A stretch of 64,000 nucleotides of DNA from Planctomycetota bacterium (GCA_013152475.1 JAADGH010000061.1:29635-93634); one strand, 5' to 3'; positions 9,101-18,485 are shown, counted from the stretch's first letter. Notes: generated by a model from the letters alone, not told the origin. Numbers and translations: made by a program.

Positions 9101-10360
9101 TCACCCCTGGTTGGTGATCTTCTTGATGGCGCCCTCGGCGGCTTCGCGAACGAAAAAGTTCTCGTCCTCTGCCGCCATCATGAGGTAGGGCATGGCCGCC
9201 TGCGCGGCGGGGCCCATGCTGCCCAGTTTCTCGGCAGCCGCAGAGCGGTCGTTCCAGTCCTTGCTCTGGAGCTGTTCGATGCAGGTCTTCAGCTCGGGGT
9301 CCGCGCCCGGGCCCGCCGAAGCTGTCGGGGCGGGCGCTGGCTGGGTCGGCGGCGGGGCGGCAGGGGGGGATGCGGCGGGAGCAGGCGGGGGATCAGGCGC
9401 CGCCGGGACGTGATCTGCCGCAGGCGGAGGCGCGCCCGGCGCCTCGGCGGGAACGGCCTCGCCGAAAGACAGGATGATGCTCTTCTGGAACATCTCGCGC
9501 AGCACCGCCAGGGCGTCGTCGCCGTTTTCGAGGAGGGGGCGGACATTGTGCCACACGTCCTCCTCAGTCAGGCCGAGCTTCTTGTACCGAAGGATGCGCG
9601 CCTGTTGGGAGCCGAGGGCGAGGATATTGGAGCCCAGTGCATCATAGAGCCAGGCGGACGCCCTCTCATCGAGACGGACCACCATGTGATTCCCCGAGGG
9701 ATCGCCGCTCTGTTCCGAGATCATCACCAGCCGCTCCACCTGCACGGGATTCAACCCGATCAGCACATGCACGTCATCCAGCGCCTTCAGGAGCCGGGCC
9801 AGGTCGATGGCGCTTATGCCCGTACCCAGTTGTACGCGAAAGCCGGTCGTTTCCAGGGCTGCTCGGGATGAGGGTCCCCCCGGCTCCCCCGCGCCGGCCT
9901 CCCCCCCTCCTTCTATCTGCGCCTTTTCGGCCTCGGTCACGACCACACCGGCAAGGTCCGCACCCGCGAAGTTGGCGCCGCGCAGCATGGCGCCGCGCAG
10001 GTCCGCCCGGCGGAGGTTGGCGCCGCTCAGATCCGCATCTTGCAGGTTGGCCCGCTGCAGGAGGGCGCCGGTCAGGACGGTATTGCTCAGGTCCGCCGAA
10101 GAGAGGTCCGCGCCAACCAGATTGACCCCGCGGAGCTTCGTGCCCGATAGCTTGGCCTTGGACAGGTTGGCCCCGATCAGCAGGGCCATGTGGAGGTTGC
10201 AACTGGTCAGGTTTGCGCCGGATAGGTTGGCCCCCACCAGGTTGATCTTGCTGAGGTCCAGCCCCACCAGCATGATGGGCGCGCCGGGGTGTTTCTGGCG
10301 CCAAGCTTCGATGGCCTTCGCCCCATGTCGGATCACATCGGCGATGTATTCGTCTGCCAT
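9101..10360 (-). CDS. Pentapeptide-repeat protein with C-terminal HEAT repeat
   Basis: A 419-aa protein starting MADEYIADVI at 10360, 76 nt downstream of a strong promoter; the frame is open further upstream but runs through that promoter. Residues ~35-140 are pentapeptide repeats (ANLSGANL, ADLSSADL, ANLRRADL), forming a right-handed quadrilateral beta-helix. Residues ~155-290 are a globular domain I do not recognise (VHVLIGLNPVQVERLVM...). Residues ~295-350 are an Ala/Pro-rich linker. The C-terminus (~360-415) is a HEAT-like repeat pair (DRSAAAEKLGSMG, FVREAAEGAIKKI). No signal peptide is present. This looks like a scaffold or protein-interaction module rather than an enzyme. Divergent from the WecA-like gene. 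Confidence 0.8.
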   Translation of the reverse strand: MADEYIADVIRHGAKAIEAWRQKHPGAPIMLVGLDLSKINLVGANLSGANLTSCNLHMALLIGANLSKAKLSGTKLRGVNLVGADLSSADLSNTVLTGALLQRANLQDADLSGANLRRADLRGAMLRGANFAGADLAGVVVTEAEKAQIEGGGEAGAGEPGGPSSRAALETTGFRVQLGTGISAIDLARLLKALDDVHVLIGLNPVQVERLVMISEQSGDPSGNHMVVRLDERASAWLYDALGSNILALGSQQARILRYKKLGLTEEDVWHNVRPLLENGDDALAVLREMFQKSIILSFGEAVPAEAPGAPPPAADHVPAAPDPPPAPAASPPAAPPPTQPAPAPTASAGPGADPELKTCIEQLQSKDWNDRSAAAEKLGSMGPAAQAAMPYLMMAAEDENFFVREAAEGAIKKITNQG

Positions 10361-10442
10361 GACAATATGGTATCCTGCGGATTTTTGCTTGTCCCCTGCC
10401 GACACGGGCAGTCCGAAGCATGCGCGCCTGAGTAGCAACTTG

Positions 10443-10471
10443 ATTTTATCATCCCGTCCGCGATATGTCAA
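10443..10471 (-). promoter_or_regulatory. sigma70-type promoter for the pentapeptide gene
   Basis: Minus strand TTGACA (10471-10466), 17-bp spacer, TAAAAT (10448-10443): 6/6 and 5/6 matches to consensus. Its position downstream of the longest possible frame start supports ATG 10360. Confidence 0.75.
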
Positions 10472-10585
10472 CCCGAACACGCGGGGCTTCCCGATGAATT
10501 CCCTTTCATCATATTCTGCGGATGGCCAGAGCGGCGCAACGGGCGCCATCATTCGTCGTTAGTCATTACCAATCCGGCATTTCCA

Positions 10586-10615
10586 TTGACAATCCCCCCT
10601 GCTTTCCGATACGAT
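10586..10615 (+). promoter_or_regulatory. sigma70-type promoter for the WecA-like/ligase operon
   Basis: TTGACA (10586-10591), 18-bp spacer, TACGAT (10610-10615). The TTG of the -35 box is also an in-frame potential start codon, but the promoter placement argues for the GTG at 10652 instead. Confidence 0.7.
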
Positions 10616-10651
10616 CAGCAATGGAATCGGACCTTCCCCTCAGGTAAGACC

Positions 10652-11737
10652 GTGAAACTGATCGGACTGGCCATTTTCGCAGTTTCGTTTTTGCTTACTC
10701 TGATCCTCACGCCCATCGTGCGCAAACTCGCCCCCCGCCTGGGCCTGGTCGATCGGCCCGCCGAGCGCAAGATGCACGCCGAGCCCATGCCCATGGGCGG
10801 GGGCATCGCCATCTTCGTCGGCGTCGCCACACCGATCCTAATCGGTCTGCTCGTCACGCTGTTCCTGGCGATGGGCCTTGCCCCGCCCGGCGCGCCCGAG
10901 ATCGTCCGCGAGCAGCTCCCTCTGCTCAAGGCCGCCGTCCCAAAGGTTGCCGCGCTTCTCATCGGCGGCGCAGTCATCTTCACCATCGGTATTCTCGACG
11001 ACCGAAAGGGCCTGGGCGTTCCGGTGCGGTTCGCCATCGAGATCGCCGCTGCGCTGCTGCTCGTTCTCTGCGGCATGAACATCACCCTCTTCATCGAAAA
11101 CCCGATCGTCTGCGCGCTCATCACCATCGCCTGGGTCGTCGGCATCACGAATGCCTTCAACTTCTTGGACAATATGGACGGCCTGAGCACGGGCACGGCC
11201 CTGATCCTCTCGTGCATCTTCTTCGTTGTTGCCGTCCAAACGCAGCAGTTCTTCGTCGCCGCCCTCCTGCTCACCATCATTGGCGCGACGGCGGCGTTCC
11301 TCTTGTTTAACTTTCCCCCCGCAAAGATCTTCATGGGCGACGCCGGCGCCCTCTTCATCGGCTATATGCTCGCCGCCGCCGCGGTGGTATTCACGTTCTA
11401 TGTCGAGGGATCGCCTCTGTTTCCGGTGTGTGTGCCGCTTCTCGTCTTCTGCGTGCCGCTGTTCGACGCGATATCCGTCATCGCAATCCGCCTGCACGAG
11501 GGCCGCAGCCCTTTCCAGGCCGACAAAAAACACTTCTCCCACCGCCTGGTCGCCCTCGGCATGACGCCGCGCCAGGCCGTGCTGACCATCTACCTCATCA
11601 CCTTCGCCACCGGTATCACGGCCACGCTCCTCTATCGCACCAGCACCACCGGCGCGCTCATCATTCTCATCCAGGTCCTGGCCGTCATGGCGGTTATCGT
11701 CCTATTGGAGAAGGCGGCGGGAGGCAAGACAAGTTGA
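10652..11737 (+). CDS. WecA/TagO-type glycosyl-1-phosphate transferase
   Basis: A 361-aa polytopic membrane protein of the MraY/WecA family (glycosyltransferase 4), starting at GTG 10652 with AGG upstream and a promoter ending at 10615. Motifs in order: PMGGG, DDRKGLG (Mg-binding Asp pair), NAFNFLDNMDGLSTG (catalytic DNMDG), FMGDAGALFIG, and the C-terminal cytoplasmic HFSHRL. About ten hydrophobic segments. It lacks the MraY-specific HHH pattern; HFSHRL fits the WecA/TagO branch. Family role: transfer of a HexNAc-1-phosphate to undecaprenyl phosphate, starting O-antigen or other surface polysaccharide. Its stop overlaps the start of the ligase/polymerase gene (TTGA), so they are translationally coupled. 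Confidence 0.9.
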   Translation: MKLIGLAIFAVSFLLTLILTPIVRKLAPRLGLVDRPAERKMHAEPMPMGGGIAIFVGVATPILIGLLVTLFLAMGLAPPGAPEIVREQLPLLKAAVPKVAALLIGGAVIFTIGILDDRKGLGVPVRFAIEIAAALLLVLCGMNITLFIENPIVCALITIAWVVGITNAFNFLDNMDGLSTGTALILSCIFFVVAVQTQQFFVAALLLTIIGATAAFLLFNFPPAKIFMGDAGALFIGYMLAAAAVVFTFYVEGSPLFPVCVPLLVFCVPLFDAISVIAIRLHEGRSPFQADKKHFSHRLVALGMTPRQAVLTIYLITFATGITATLLYRTSTTGALIILIQVLAVMAVIVLLEKAAGGKTS

Positions 11738-13905
11738 CGGACCCGAAGCGCGATTCCCTGATCCGTGCCCTCGACCTTGCCATCCTCTGTCTCGTAATTT
11801 TCAGTGTTTCACTGCGGCCCCTCGTCTGCGGCGAGGGAGTCCGCCTCACCTTTCTGGGGATGGTCGAAGCGCCGGTCGCCAATCTATTGGTCAGTCTGCC
11901 GTTTCTCTTCGCCTTTTTTCTGTGGCTCGCCCGAATGGCCCTGAAGGCCGAGCTGCGCCTGACCCGGACGGGCATAGGCATCCCCATCCTTCTGTTCGTG
12001 ATCTTTGTCGTGCGGTCGATGTTCATCTCGCACTACGAATGGCGCAGCGCGATGACGGCCATGGACTGGATCGGCCAGGTCCTCCTGTTCTATCTGCTCG
12101 TTAATGTCCTGGACGACCGCCGGAAGACGGGGCTGGTCGTCGCGTGTCTTGTGGCCACGATCACCGTGGTTGCGATCCAGGGACTGCACCAGCGCATGAT
12201 CGGCTTTCCCGAGACGCTGAGGGCCTACCACGACGACCCCGCCGGAACGATGCGCTCCGCCGGTGTGGCCCCCGAGAACGAGGCCGACTTCCGCTCCCGG
12301 CTCGAGACGTTCCGCGTCTACGGCACGTTCCTCCTGCCCACCCTCTTTGCCGGGTTTCTGGCCCTCGTCATCCCACCGCTCATCGGGCTGTTCATCGACC
12401 GAATGAAGCGAGGGAACAGGACGATCCCCATCGCCCTCGGCGCCGTCATCGTCCTCCAACTGATCGCCCTCTTCCTGACAAAATCGAAAGGCGGCTGGAT
12501 CACACTTGCCATGGGACTGTTTCTCTTCACGGCGCTCTGGGGCAGGCGGTTCGTGTGGACACACCCAAAATGGGTTGCCGTGGGCGTGGCTCTGTTCATC
12601 GTCGTGTTCGGGGCCGCCCAGTGGATGGGCAAGCTCCCGCCGGCATGGCGCTACCTCGATTCCCTCACGGTTCGGGCGCAGTACTGGCGCGCGGGAATCG
12701 AGATGATCGAAGACCATCCGGTCTCCGGCATCGGCCTGAACGAGTTCGGCGACCTCTACACGGCCTACAAACGGCCCGCGGACGACGAGACGCAGATGGC
12801 CCACAACAACTACATCCAACTCTGGGCCGAGACGGGGATCTTCGGGCTGCTCGCCTTCTGCGCCGTTTGGGGTATCTTCCTGGCTCGGCATTTTCCGCGG
12901 GGCGGCGCCGGCGGCGGCGTGAAATCGCTCGACGTCGCCGGCGGGCGGACGGACATGGAGCTGACCATGATCGGTCTGATTGCCGGGATCGTCTCCGTCG
13001 CCCTCGCCGCCGGGCGGTTCTTCTCCCTGCCTATGGGACTGGGCGGGATCTTGGTCGCGCTGTTGGGGTGGGTCGCGGCATTTCTGTTGGTCTTCGCGGG
13101 TGCGAATACCTTCGGCGCCATGACCTGCCGCGGCATCTGGATCGGCGTGGTCTGCTTTCTGATCCACAGCCTCGTCGATTTTGACTTATACGAACCGGGC
13201 GTGGCGCAGACGCTCTGGACGCTGGCCGCGATCGCCGTCGCAACGGCTCCGGGCCGGAAACAACTCGTGCGTCCGCTCGGGCAGCCGGGACAGGTCGCCT
13301 TGGCGGTGGGGGCGCTGGTGAGTGCGATTGCCGTCGTCGCGTGCCTGTGGCCGCCCGTCCTGCTGAGCGGCGTGCACTTCGCCAACGGCCGGGCGCTGCT
13401 GGAGGATGTTCCACCGAAGCCGGGCAAAGCGGTGGCGCAGTTGCGGAAGGCGGCGAAGCTCTGCCCCGGCAACGCGGCCCCGCAGGAGTGGCTCGCCATC
13501 ATCTTCCGGGACATCTGGAAGAACGGCGTGCTGACGTTCGACGGCGAGTCGACGCTCAGCCAGGCCATCGAGCATTACAAGCGGGCCATCGAGATCAATC
13601 CGCGCAAGGCGGCATACCACTTCGAGCTGGCGGAGCTCTACCGCGAAAGCGCCACCAACCGGGCGGAGCAGGAGCTCGCCGTGAAGGAGTACGAGACGGC
13701 GATCAACCACTTCCCCGTCAAGCCGATCTACCTCGCCCGCCTCGGCTCGCTCTACGAGCTGCTCAAGCGCCCCCGCGCCGTCATCGAAGATACCTACCGC
13801 CGCGCCCTCGACATGGACCGCCGCGCCGGCCGGCGCTACAACAAGCTGCCCGACCGCATGCGCCGAAAGATCGAGGGGTGGCTGGGCGAAGAGAATGACG
13901 AATGA
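11734..13905 (+). CDS. O-antigen ligase/polymerase-family protein with C-terminal TPRs
   Basis: A 723-aa protein read from TTG 11734, which overlaps the preceding TGA and has GGGAGG 8-9 nt upstream. The N-terminal ~530 residues hold a dozen or so hydrophobic helices and the Wzy_C/WaaL signature region (HPVSGIGLNEFGDLY, MAHNNYIQLWAETGIFGLLA). The C-terminal ~180 residues contain tetratricopeptide repeats (AIEHYKRAIEINPRKAAYHF, AVKEYETAINHFP). Such fusions polymerise or ligate undecaprenyl-linked polysaccharide, matching the WecA-like partner. Which of ligase or polymerase cannot be told from sequence. The reading frame is also open upstream to 11428, but that part lies inside the WecA gene and is out of frame with it. 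Confidence 0.87.
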   Translation: MTDPKRDSLIRALDLAILCLVIFSVSLRPLVCGEGVRLTFLGMVEAPVANLLVSLPFLFAFFLWLARMALKAELRLTRTGIGIPILLFVIFVVRSMFISHYEWRSAMTAMDWIGQVLLFYLLVNVLDDRRKTGLVVACLVATITVVAIQGLHQRMIGFPETLRAYHDDPAGTMRSAGVAPENEADFRSRLETFRVYGTFLLPTLFAGFLALVIPPLIGLFIDRMKRGNRTIPIALGAVIVLQLIALFLTKSKGGWITLAMGLFLFTALWGRRFVWTHPKWVAVGVALFIVVFGAAQWMGKLPPAWRYLDSLTVRAQYWRAGIEMIEDHPVSGIGLNEFGDLYTAYKRPADDETQMAHNNYIQLWAETGIFGLLAFCAVWGIFLARHFPRGGAGGGVKSLDVAGGRTDMELTMIGLIAGIVSVALAAGRFFSLPMGLGGILVALLGWVAAFLLVFAGANTFGAMTCRGIWIGVVCFLIHSLVDFDLYEPGVAQTLWTLAAIAVATAPGRKQLVRPLGQPGQVALAVGALVSAIAVVACLWPPVLLSGVHFANGRALLEDVPPKPGKAVAQLRKAAKLCPGNAAPQEWLAIIFRDIWKNGVLTFDGESTLSQAIEHYKRAIEINPRKAAYHFELAELYRESATNRAEQELAVKEYETAINHFPVKPIYLARLGSLYELLKRPRAVIEDTYRRALDMDRRAGRRYNKLPDRMRRKIEGWLGEENDE

Positions 13906-13911
13906 CTGAGA

Positions 13912-13980
13912 GCCTATCCGAAAACCGGGCGTTTGCAGCCGCACCCTTTACGGGTGCGGTTTTGCCGCAGGCATAAGGCC
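13912..13980. repeat. GCCTATCC element, copy 1 (right end lost)
   Basis: It begins GCCTATCCGAAAACC six bases after the ligase stop and contains the conserved core found, inverted, at 32801-32895 and more divergently at 29137-29205. The right terminal inverted repeat is missing. The core contains the terminator-like hairpin listed at 13939-13963. Confidence 0.7.
13939..13963 (+). terminator. Intrinsic-terminator-like hairpin after the ligase gene
   Basis: An 8-bp perfect stem CCGCACCC / GGGTGCGG with a 5-nt loop (TTTAC), followed by TTTT, 33 nt after the stop codon. It is carried by the GCCTATCC repeat. Immediately after it, CCAAACACT (13979-13987) and AGTGTTTGG (14039-14047) form a further 9-bp inverted repeat of unknown role. 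Confidence 0.6.
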
Positions 13981-14093
13981 AAACACTGAAGGAAGACATG
14001 GCGCCGCATTTCGCTCATGTGGGCGGGGCCGGGGCGTAAGTGTTTGGTCTCCATAACCCTACAACGAATCTTCCCCGCCGCAGCCAAATTCTC

Positions 14094-14122
14094 TTGAACA
14101 AACCCCGGAAAGGTGGTAGATT
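14094..14122 (+). promoter_or_regulatory. sigma70-type promoter for guaB
   Basis: TTGAAC (14094-14099), 17-bp spacer, TAGATT (14117-14122). The predicted start (~14129) falls inside the left arm of an 8-bp inverted repeat (14127-14159). Confidence 0.5.
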
Positions 14123-14126
14123 AGCT

Positions 14127-14159
14127 TGGCAAGTTAGATAATACAAATCCTACTTGCCA
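14127..14159 (+). promoter_or_regulatory. Inverted repeat in the guaB leader
   Basis: A perfect 8-bp dyad, TGGCAAGT (14127-14134) and ACTTGCCA (14152-14159), separated by 17 bp. It lies between the -10 box and the ribosome site (GGGGAG, from 14161). The geometry fits either an operator for a dimeric repressor or an mRNA hairpin next to the ribosome site. No known consensus recognised. Confidence 0.45.
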
Positions 14160-14172
14160 CGGGGAGATACAA

Positions 14173-15681
14173 ATGCGATCACGCGGAGACGGAATAGCCG
14201 CCAAGGACTTCTTCGAGTCCGGCGAAGGGGGCATCACCTACGACGATTTCATCCTGCTGCCCGGTCATATCGACTTCGACGTCCAGGACGTCAGCCTGGA
14301 GACCCATCTGACGCGCAGCATCCGAATCAAAAGCCCCGTCGTCAGCTCGCCCATGGACACGGTGACGGAATCCGACATGGCCATCGCCATGGCCCTCCTG
14401 GGCGGGATCGGGATCATCCACTACAACAACACCGTCGAGGAGCAAGTCCGCCAGGTGCGCCGGACGAAGCGCTTCGAGAACGGCTTCATCACCGACCCCC
14501 TCTGCCTCGGCCCCGACAACGCCATCGCCGACATCGACCGAATCAAAGAGGAGCACGGCTTCTCCGGCATACCCATCACGGAGGACGGTGAGCTCGGCTC
14601 AAAACTGGTCGGCCTCGTGACGGCCCGGGACATCGACTTCGAGCCGAATCGAAAGAAGAAACTCCGCGACGTAATGACCACGGATGTCGTCACCGCCCCG
14701 GACGGTGTGACCCTCGAGAAGGCGAACGAGATCCTTCGCAAGAGCAAGAAGGGCAAGTTGCCCATCGTGGACAAGCAGGGACGGCTCGTGTCGCTCATCT
14801 GCCGGACGGACCTCCTGACGAACAAGGACTACCCCGAGGCGTCGAAGAGCAAGGACAAGCAGCTCCTGGTCGGCGCGGCCATCTCCACACGCGAGGATGC
14901 GAAGGAGCGCCTTGCCGCGCTGGCCGAGGCGGGGGTGGACGTGGTAGTGATCGACTCATCCCAGGGCGATTCGGTCTACCAGGTCAACATGATCAAGCAT
15001 GTCAAGAAGGCCCATCCAGAGGTGGAGGTCATCGCGGGCAACGTCGTCACTCCGCGGCAATGCGAACAGCTCATCAAGGCCGGCTGCGACGCGCTGCGCG
15101 TCGGCATGGGGCCAGGCTCGATCTGCATCACGCAGGAGACCATGGCTGTGGGCCGCGCGCAGGCGACGGCGGTCTACTACTGCGCCAAGTACGCCCGGCG
15201 GAACAAAGTCCCGATCGTCGCCGACGGAGGCGTCCGGAGCATCGGCCACATCACCAAGGCGCTGGCCATCGGCGCGAGCACGGTGATGATGGGCAACATG
15301 CTGGCCGGCACGAGCGAGGCGCCCGGGGACTACTTCTACGAGAACGGCGTCCGCGTGAAGAAGTATCGCGGCATGGCGTCCATCGAGGCCATGGACGCCG
15401 GCGGCGCGAAGCGCTACTTTTCCGAGGACGATCGGATCAAGGTGGCCCAGGGCGTGGCCGGGACGGTGGTGGACAAGGGGTCGCTGCAGAACTACCTGCC
15501 CTACCTCATGATGGGCCTGAAACATGCCTTCCAGGACCTCGGCTGCCGCGACTTGAAGACGCTCCACAGGGTGCTCTACAGCGGGCGGCTCCGGTTCGAG
15601 GCGAGAACGCAGTCCGCCCAGGCCGAGGGGGGCGTGCGCTCGCTGGTGTCCTACACCCCGCCGCCGGAAGGAAGAAAGTAG
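14173..15681 (+). CDS. guaB: IMP dehydrogenase
   Basis: A 502-aa protein, the usual IMPDH length, catalysing NAD-dependent oxidation of IMP to XMP, the first committed step of GMP synthesis. N-terminal [15 protein letters not shown] and SSPMDTVTE are signature blocks. Two CBS domains occupy ~residues 105-225 ([25 protein letters not shown]). The catalytic-cysteine loop GPGSICIT lies near residue 318, followed by [16 protein letters not shown] and the flap region ([17 protein letters not shown]). ATG 14173 has GGGGAG seven bases upstream. It has its own promoter and a leader dyad. Family assignment is certain. Confidence 0.97.
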   Translation: MRSRGDGIAAKDFFESGEGGITYDDFILLPGHIDFDVQDVSLETHLTRSIRIKSPVVSSPMDTVTESDMAIAMALLGGIGIIHYNNTVEEQVRQVRRTKRFENGFITDPLCLGPDNAIADIDRIKEEHGFSGIPITEDGELGSKLVGLVTARDIDFEPNRKKKLRDVMTTDVVTAPDGVTLEKANEILRKSKKGKLPIVDKQGRLVSLICRTDLLTNKDYPEASKSKDKQLLVGAAISTREDAKERLAALAEAGVDVVVIDSSQGDSVYQVNMIKHVKKAHPEVEVIAGNVVTPRQCEQLIKAGCDALRVGMGPGSICITQETMAVGRAQATAVYYCAKYARRNKVPIVADGGVRSIGHITKALAIGASTVMMGNMLAGTSEAPGDYFYENGVRVKKYRGMASIEAMDAGGAKRYFSEDDRIKVAQGVAGTVVDKGSLQNYLPYLMMGLKHAFQDLGCRDLKTLHRVLYSGRLRFEARTQSAQAEGGVRSLVSYTPPPEGRK

Positions 15682-15715
15682 CAACGGACGAAGCGCCTCC
15701 GCCACAGGCCCCGCG

Positions 15716-18364
15716 TCAGTTTCTCCCGCCTTCGATGAAGAACATCTTTGTCTCGCCCTTTTGAAGGTCGAGGTCGAACCGGGTGACGTCCTTTGCAATC
15801 GGTTCCGTCGTAATGGCGTCGATCACTGTGCATCTGCCCGGAAGGAAGATCGTCTTCTTCCCCGCCTCCGATGCCTGAATGGACAGAAAACGGCCGTTCG
15901 TGGCGAGAACATCATCGCTGTCCGCCCAGACATGCGCGCCGGCGTCGCGGGCGATGGCGCGAAAAATCTTGGCGGGCAGGCGTGTGGGCCCGCAGAAGAC
16001 CGACGTCCAGTCGCCGTGGCGCTTCACCACGAGAGCCGCCGCGTTCTTGGCCGCGTGGTAGCGTGCGATCACAGCCATGTTCTTCTGGGGCTCGATGGCA
16101 GCAAAGACCGTCTCGATCTGGTTCTTGTCCTGTGGGCCAAAGACCTCGCCGGCCTTCAGGTTCTTGCCGATCCCGTCTCCCGACGCGGCAATGGTCGCAT
16201 CGGGGACGAGACTCGTCGGCAGACGCATAAACCGGATGCCCGTCAGCGCCTCCATGTTTTTGAGGTCGAGCCCGTTTTCCGAGATGATGCCCGGCGCGTA
16301 GAACCATAGAGCCGTCTTGCCATCGTGTTGAACGATGCGCCGGACGGCCTCGCGCCGGTCCTTGGCCATGTGGAAGGCATTGAGGAAGATGTAGAGCTTC
16401 GCGTCAGGGACATCGCCGGCGACGAGGTCGTCCAGCAGGTACATGCCGAAGGGCACGCCCATGCGGTAGAGGTCCATGCGGATGCGAGAGATCAGCTCGC
16501 GGGTGATGCTCGGCGAGGGCTTGAGATAGAACGCGCTCTTTTCATCGATGATGACGGCGACCTCGGTCTTGTATTGTGTGCCGCGATCAAGCCCCTCGTC
16601 GTAGATATGCCGGAGCTTGGCGATGTCGTCCCAGAGGTTCTTCGAGTCGAGCCAGCCCAACCCGGGCAGGTCCATCCACCATGTCGCCGCGCGGCGGACA
16701 AAGATATGGGCGAAGTTGCGCTGGTGCACCCACCACGTTTGCTCCGGCTTGCCGACACGGCCATGCCAGGCGGGGTCGGACTTGTGCGTGTTTGCCGGAG
16801 AGAGGTGCGTCCGGGTGTCGTCCTCGTTGAGCCACAACTTGCCATGGATCTGGACAGAATCGACGGGCGACATGAAAGCGCCGATGCCGCCCAGGCCGCG
16901 GTCGCCGTAGGAGATGGGCGAGCAGAGGATGTCGACGTCCGGGCAGTTCAACATCCGGCGCAGGCCGTAGTGGCCGCTGTAGGGCGCGCCGGCCCAGAGC
17001 GGGCCGAATTCAAAGAGGTAGCCGTAGAAAAACACGACGCACTTCCTGCGGTTCGACGCCTCCTTTATCGCCCGGGCAAACATCTCCAGCGGCTCGACCA
17101 TGGCGACCTGCATGTACTCCGTGAAGTCGATGACCTTCCGCTGCTTCACCGGGTCGCGGAAGGAACCAGCCAACGCCTCCAGCCGTTCGTTCTTCGTGGG
17201 AACATCGACGGCGTCGAAGCCCTTGAGCCTTGCTCCCCAGACCCGGTTGAGTGCCGCGATGTCGCCGGCGTATTTTCTCCGCAGCCACTTCCGGAAGCCC
17301 TTCTTCATGGCCGGGCTGAATCCACAGAGTTTTCGCTTCCACGAATCCTTATAAAACCACTCCCCCGTGTTCTGGCCGGTGGGATGGTAGCCGAGGACGT
17401 GGTCGCCGTAGTTTTCCTCGAGATACTCCACGAGGCGGCGTAAGTTGGCCGCAGCGTCGCGCCGCCACTTCTCCGAGGCCACGCTCGAATACCCGCGCTC
17501 GCCGGTGTCGTAGAGCATGCACTCGTCGGGGTTCTTCTGTTTCCACCAAGCCGGGGCCTCCATGCCGATCCGGGGGATGAGCATGCCCTTGGGATCGTGC
17601 TTGACGAACTTCTCCATCGTCCGGTCCACCCCGCTGAAGTTCGGCGCCGCCCCCGGCTTCGGCCAGGGCATGCGCACGCCGAAGGAGTGGATGTGGATGC
17701 CTGCACCGGCGGCCAACTCGATCTCGTGCCAGGCCTTGGGCGGCTGGACCGCGTACTGCGTCCACGGCTCCCCCTGATGGACGGCGAGGAAGTCCACCTT
17801 CCGCGGCGCGGACGCCTTCATCCGGGCGGAGATGGTGTAGGTCTTGCCCTGCTCGACCGTGTGGCCGGTCTGGTAGATATGGACATGAAAGATGTTGTTG
17901 CCCGGTTTCTTGACGTCGAAGTGCAGCGCACCGTTCTCGACGTTGACGGTTGCCTCGACGCCGGCGTCCTTCTTGATATAGGTGCGCCATTCCTTTTCAA
18001 AGGCATCCTGCCCCTCCTGAAAGTCGCCTTCGCGGAGCATGTTCTTCCCGTCAGGCGCGCACACGAACTTCACATCGTCCACCCACAGGTCGCCCTTGTC
18101 CAGGCCGGAACGGACATGGATGGCCACGCCGCCCTTGTCGGTGCCGGGCGACGTAAAGGTCAGTTTGTATTCCTTCCAATCGCCCGACACGGTGAACTCG
18201 CTCGGGGCCGAGCGCATGGTGGCGTAAAGGACAAGAGGCGAGGCGAGCTTCCCGTTGACAAGAAGTTTCGGCGTCGCCTTGTCCATCTTGACTTTCGTTT
18301 CCAGACAGGACGTCATAAGCAGACAACCAATCATCGCTGCCGTCAGCATCACTCGGTTCGCCAT
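15716..18364 (-). CDS. GH42/beta-galactosidase-like lipoprotein
   Basis: An 882-aa protein. ATG 18364 was chosen over one nine codons upstream because AAAGGAG lies 5 nt before it and it starts a lipoprotein signal ending LLMTSC (lipobox, Cys at ~residue 20). Residues ~25-260 contain two jelly-roll carbohydrate-binding-like modules (SGDWKEYKLTF, DLWVDDVKF; then NMLREGDFQEGQD). Residues ~265-650 resemble the GH42 beta-galactosidase barrel: GYHPTGQNTGEWF holds the candidate acid/base Glu and LWLNEDDTRTHLS a candidate nucleophile Glu. The C-terminal third is a GATase-like plus beta domain (KLYIFLNAFHMAKDRREAV). Probably anchored in the outer membrane or periplasm, releasing terminal sugars from imported glycans. 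Monocistronic. Confidence 0.78.
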   Translation of the reverse strand: MANRVMLTAAMIGCLLMTSCLETKVKMDKATPKLLVNGKLASPLVLYATMRSAPSEFTVSGDWKEYKLTFTSPGTDKGGVAIHVRSGLDKGDLWVDDVKFVCAPDGKNMLREGDFQEGQDAFEKEWRTYIKKDAGVEATVNVENGALHFDVKKPGNNIFHVHIYQTGHTVEQGKTYTISARMKASAPRKVDFLAVHQGEPWTQYAVQPPKAWHEIELAAGAGIHIHSFGVRMPWPKPGAAPNFSGVDRTMEKFVKHDPKGMLIPRIGMEAPAWWKQKNPDECMLYDTGERGYSSVASEKWRRDAAANLRRLVEYLEENYGDHVLGYHPTGQNTGEWFYKDSWKRKLCGFSPAMKKGFRKWLRRKYAGDIAALNRVWGARLKGFDAVDVPTKNERLEALAGSFRDPVKQRKVIDFTEYMQVAMVEPLEMFARAIKEASNRRKCVVFFYGYLFEFGPLWAGAPYSGHYGLRRMLNCPDVDILCSPISYGDRGLGGIGAFMSPVDSVQIHGKLWLNEDDTRTHLSPANTHKSDPAWHGRVGKPEQTWWVHQRNFAHIFVRRAATWWMDLPGLGWLDSKNLWDDIAKLRHIYDEGLDRGTQYKTEVAVIIDEKSAFYLKPSPSITRELISRIRMDLYRMGVPFGMYLLDDLVAGDVPDAKLYIFLNAFHMAKDRREAVRRIVQHDGKTALWFYAPGIISENGLDLKNMEALTGIRFMRLPTSLVPDATIAASGDGIGKNLKAGEVFGPQDKNQIETVFAAIEPQKNMAVIARYHAAKNAAALVVKRHGDWTSVFCGPTRLPAKIFRAIARDAGAHVWADSDDVLATNGRFLSIQASEAGKKTIFLPGRCTVIDAITTEPIAKDVTRFDLDLQKGETKMFFIEGGRN

Positions 18365-18415
18365 TTTACTCCTTTGTAGCCATTTAGCCAATTGTTGTGA
18401 TGAGCGTTAAGCAGT

Positions 18416-18485
18416 GTCATTCCCGCGAAAGCGGGAATCCAGGCCCTCGATTGCTCGTGGATTCCCGCGTACGCGGGAATGACGC
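18416..18485. repeat. ATTCCCGC double-hairpin repeat
   Basis: GTCATTCCCGCG... and its reverse complement ...CGCGGGAATGAC form imperfect 26-bp inverted arms. Each arm is itself a hairpin (ATTCCCGC-GAAA-GCGGGAAT, 18419-18438; and a full palindrome around GTAC, 18461-18480). This is a dispersed intergenic element of a type seen in many bacterial genomes. It lies between the two minus-strand units at 18364 and 18566. Confidence 0.75.

Noticed and set aside
10586..10651. TTG 10586 as start of the WecA-like gene
   Set aside because: This TTG is the -35 box of a good promoter, so it could not be in the transcript; GTG 10652 fits the family N-terminus.
11428..11733. Upstream extension of the O-antigen ligase reading frame
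   Set aside because: Lies inside the WecA-like gene in another frame, with Arg/Pro/His-rich non-protein composition; TTG 11734 has a ribosome site and couples to the WecA stop.
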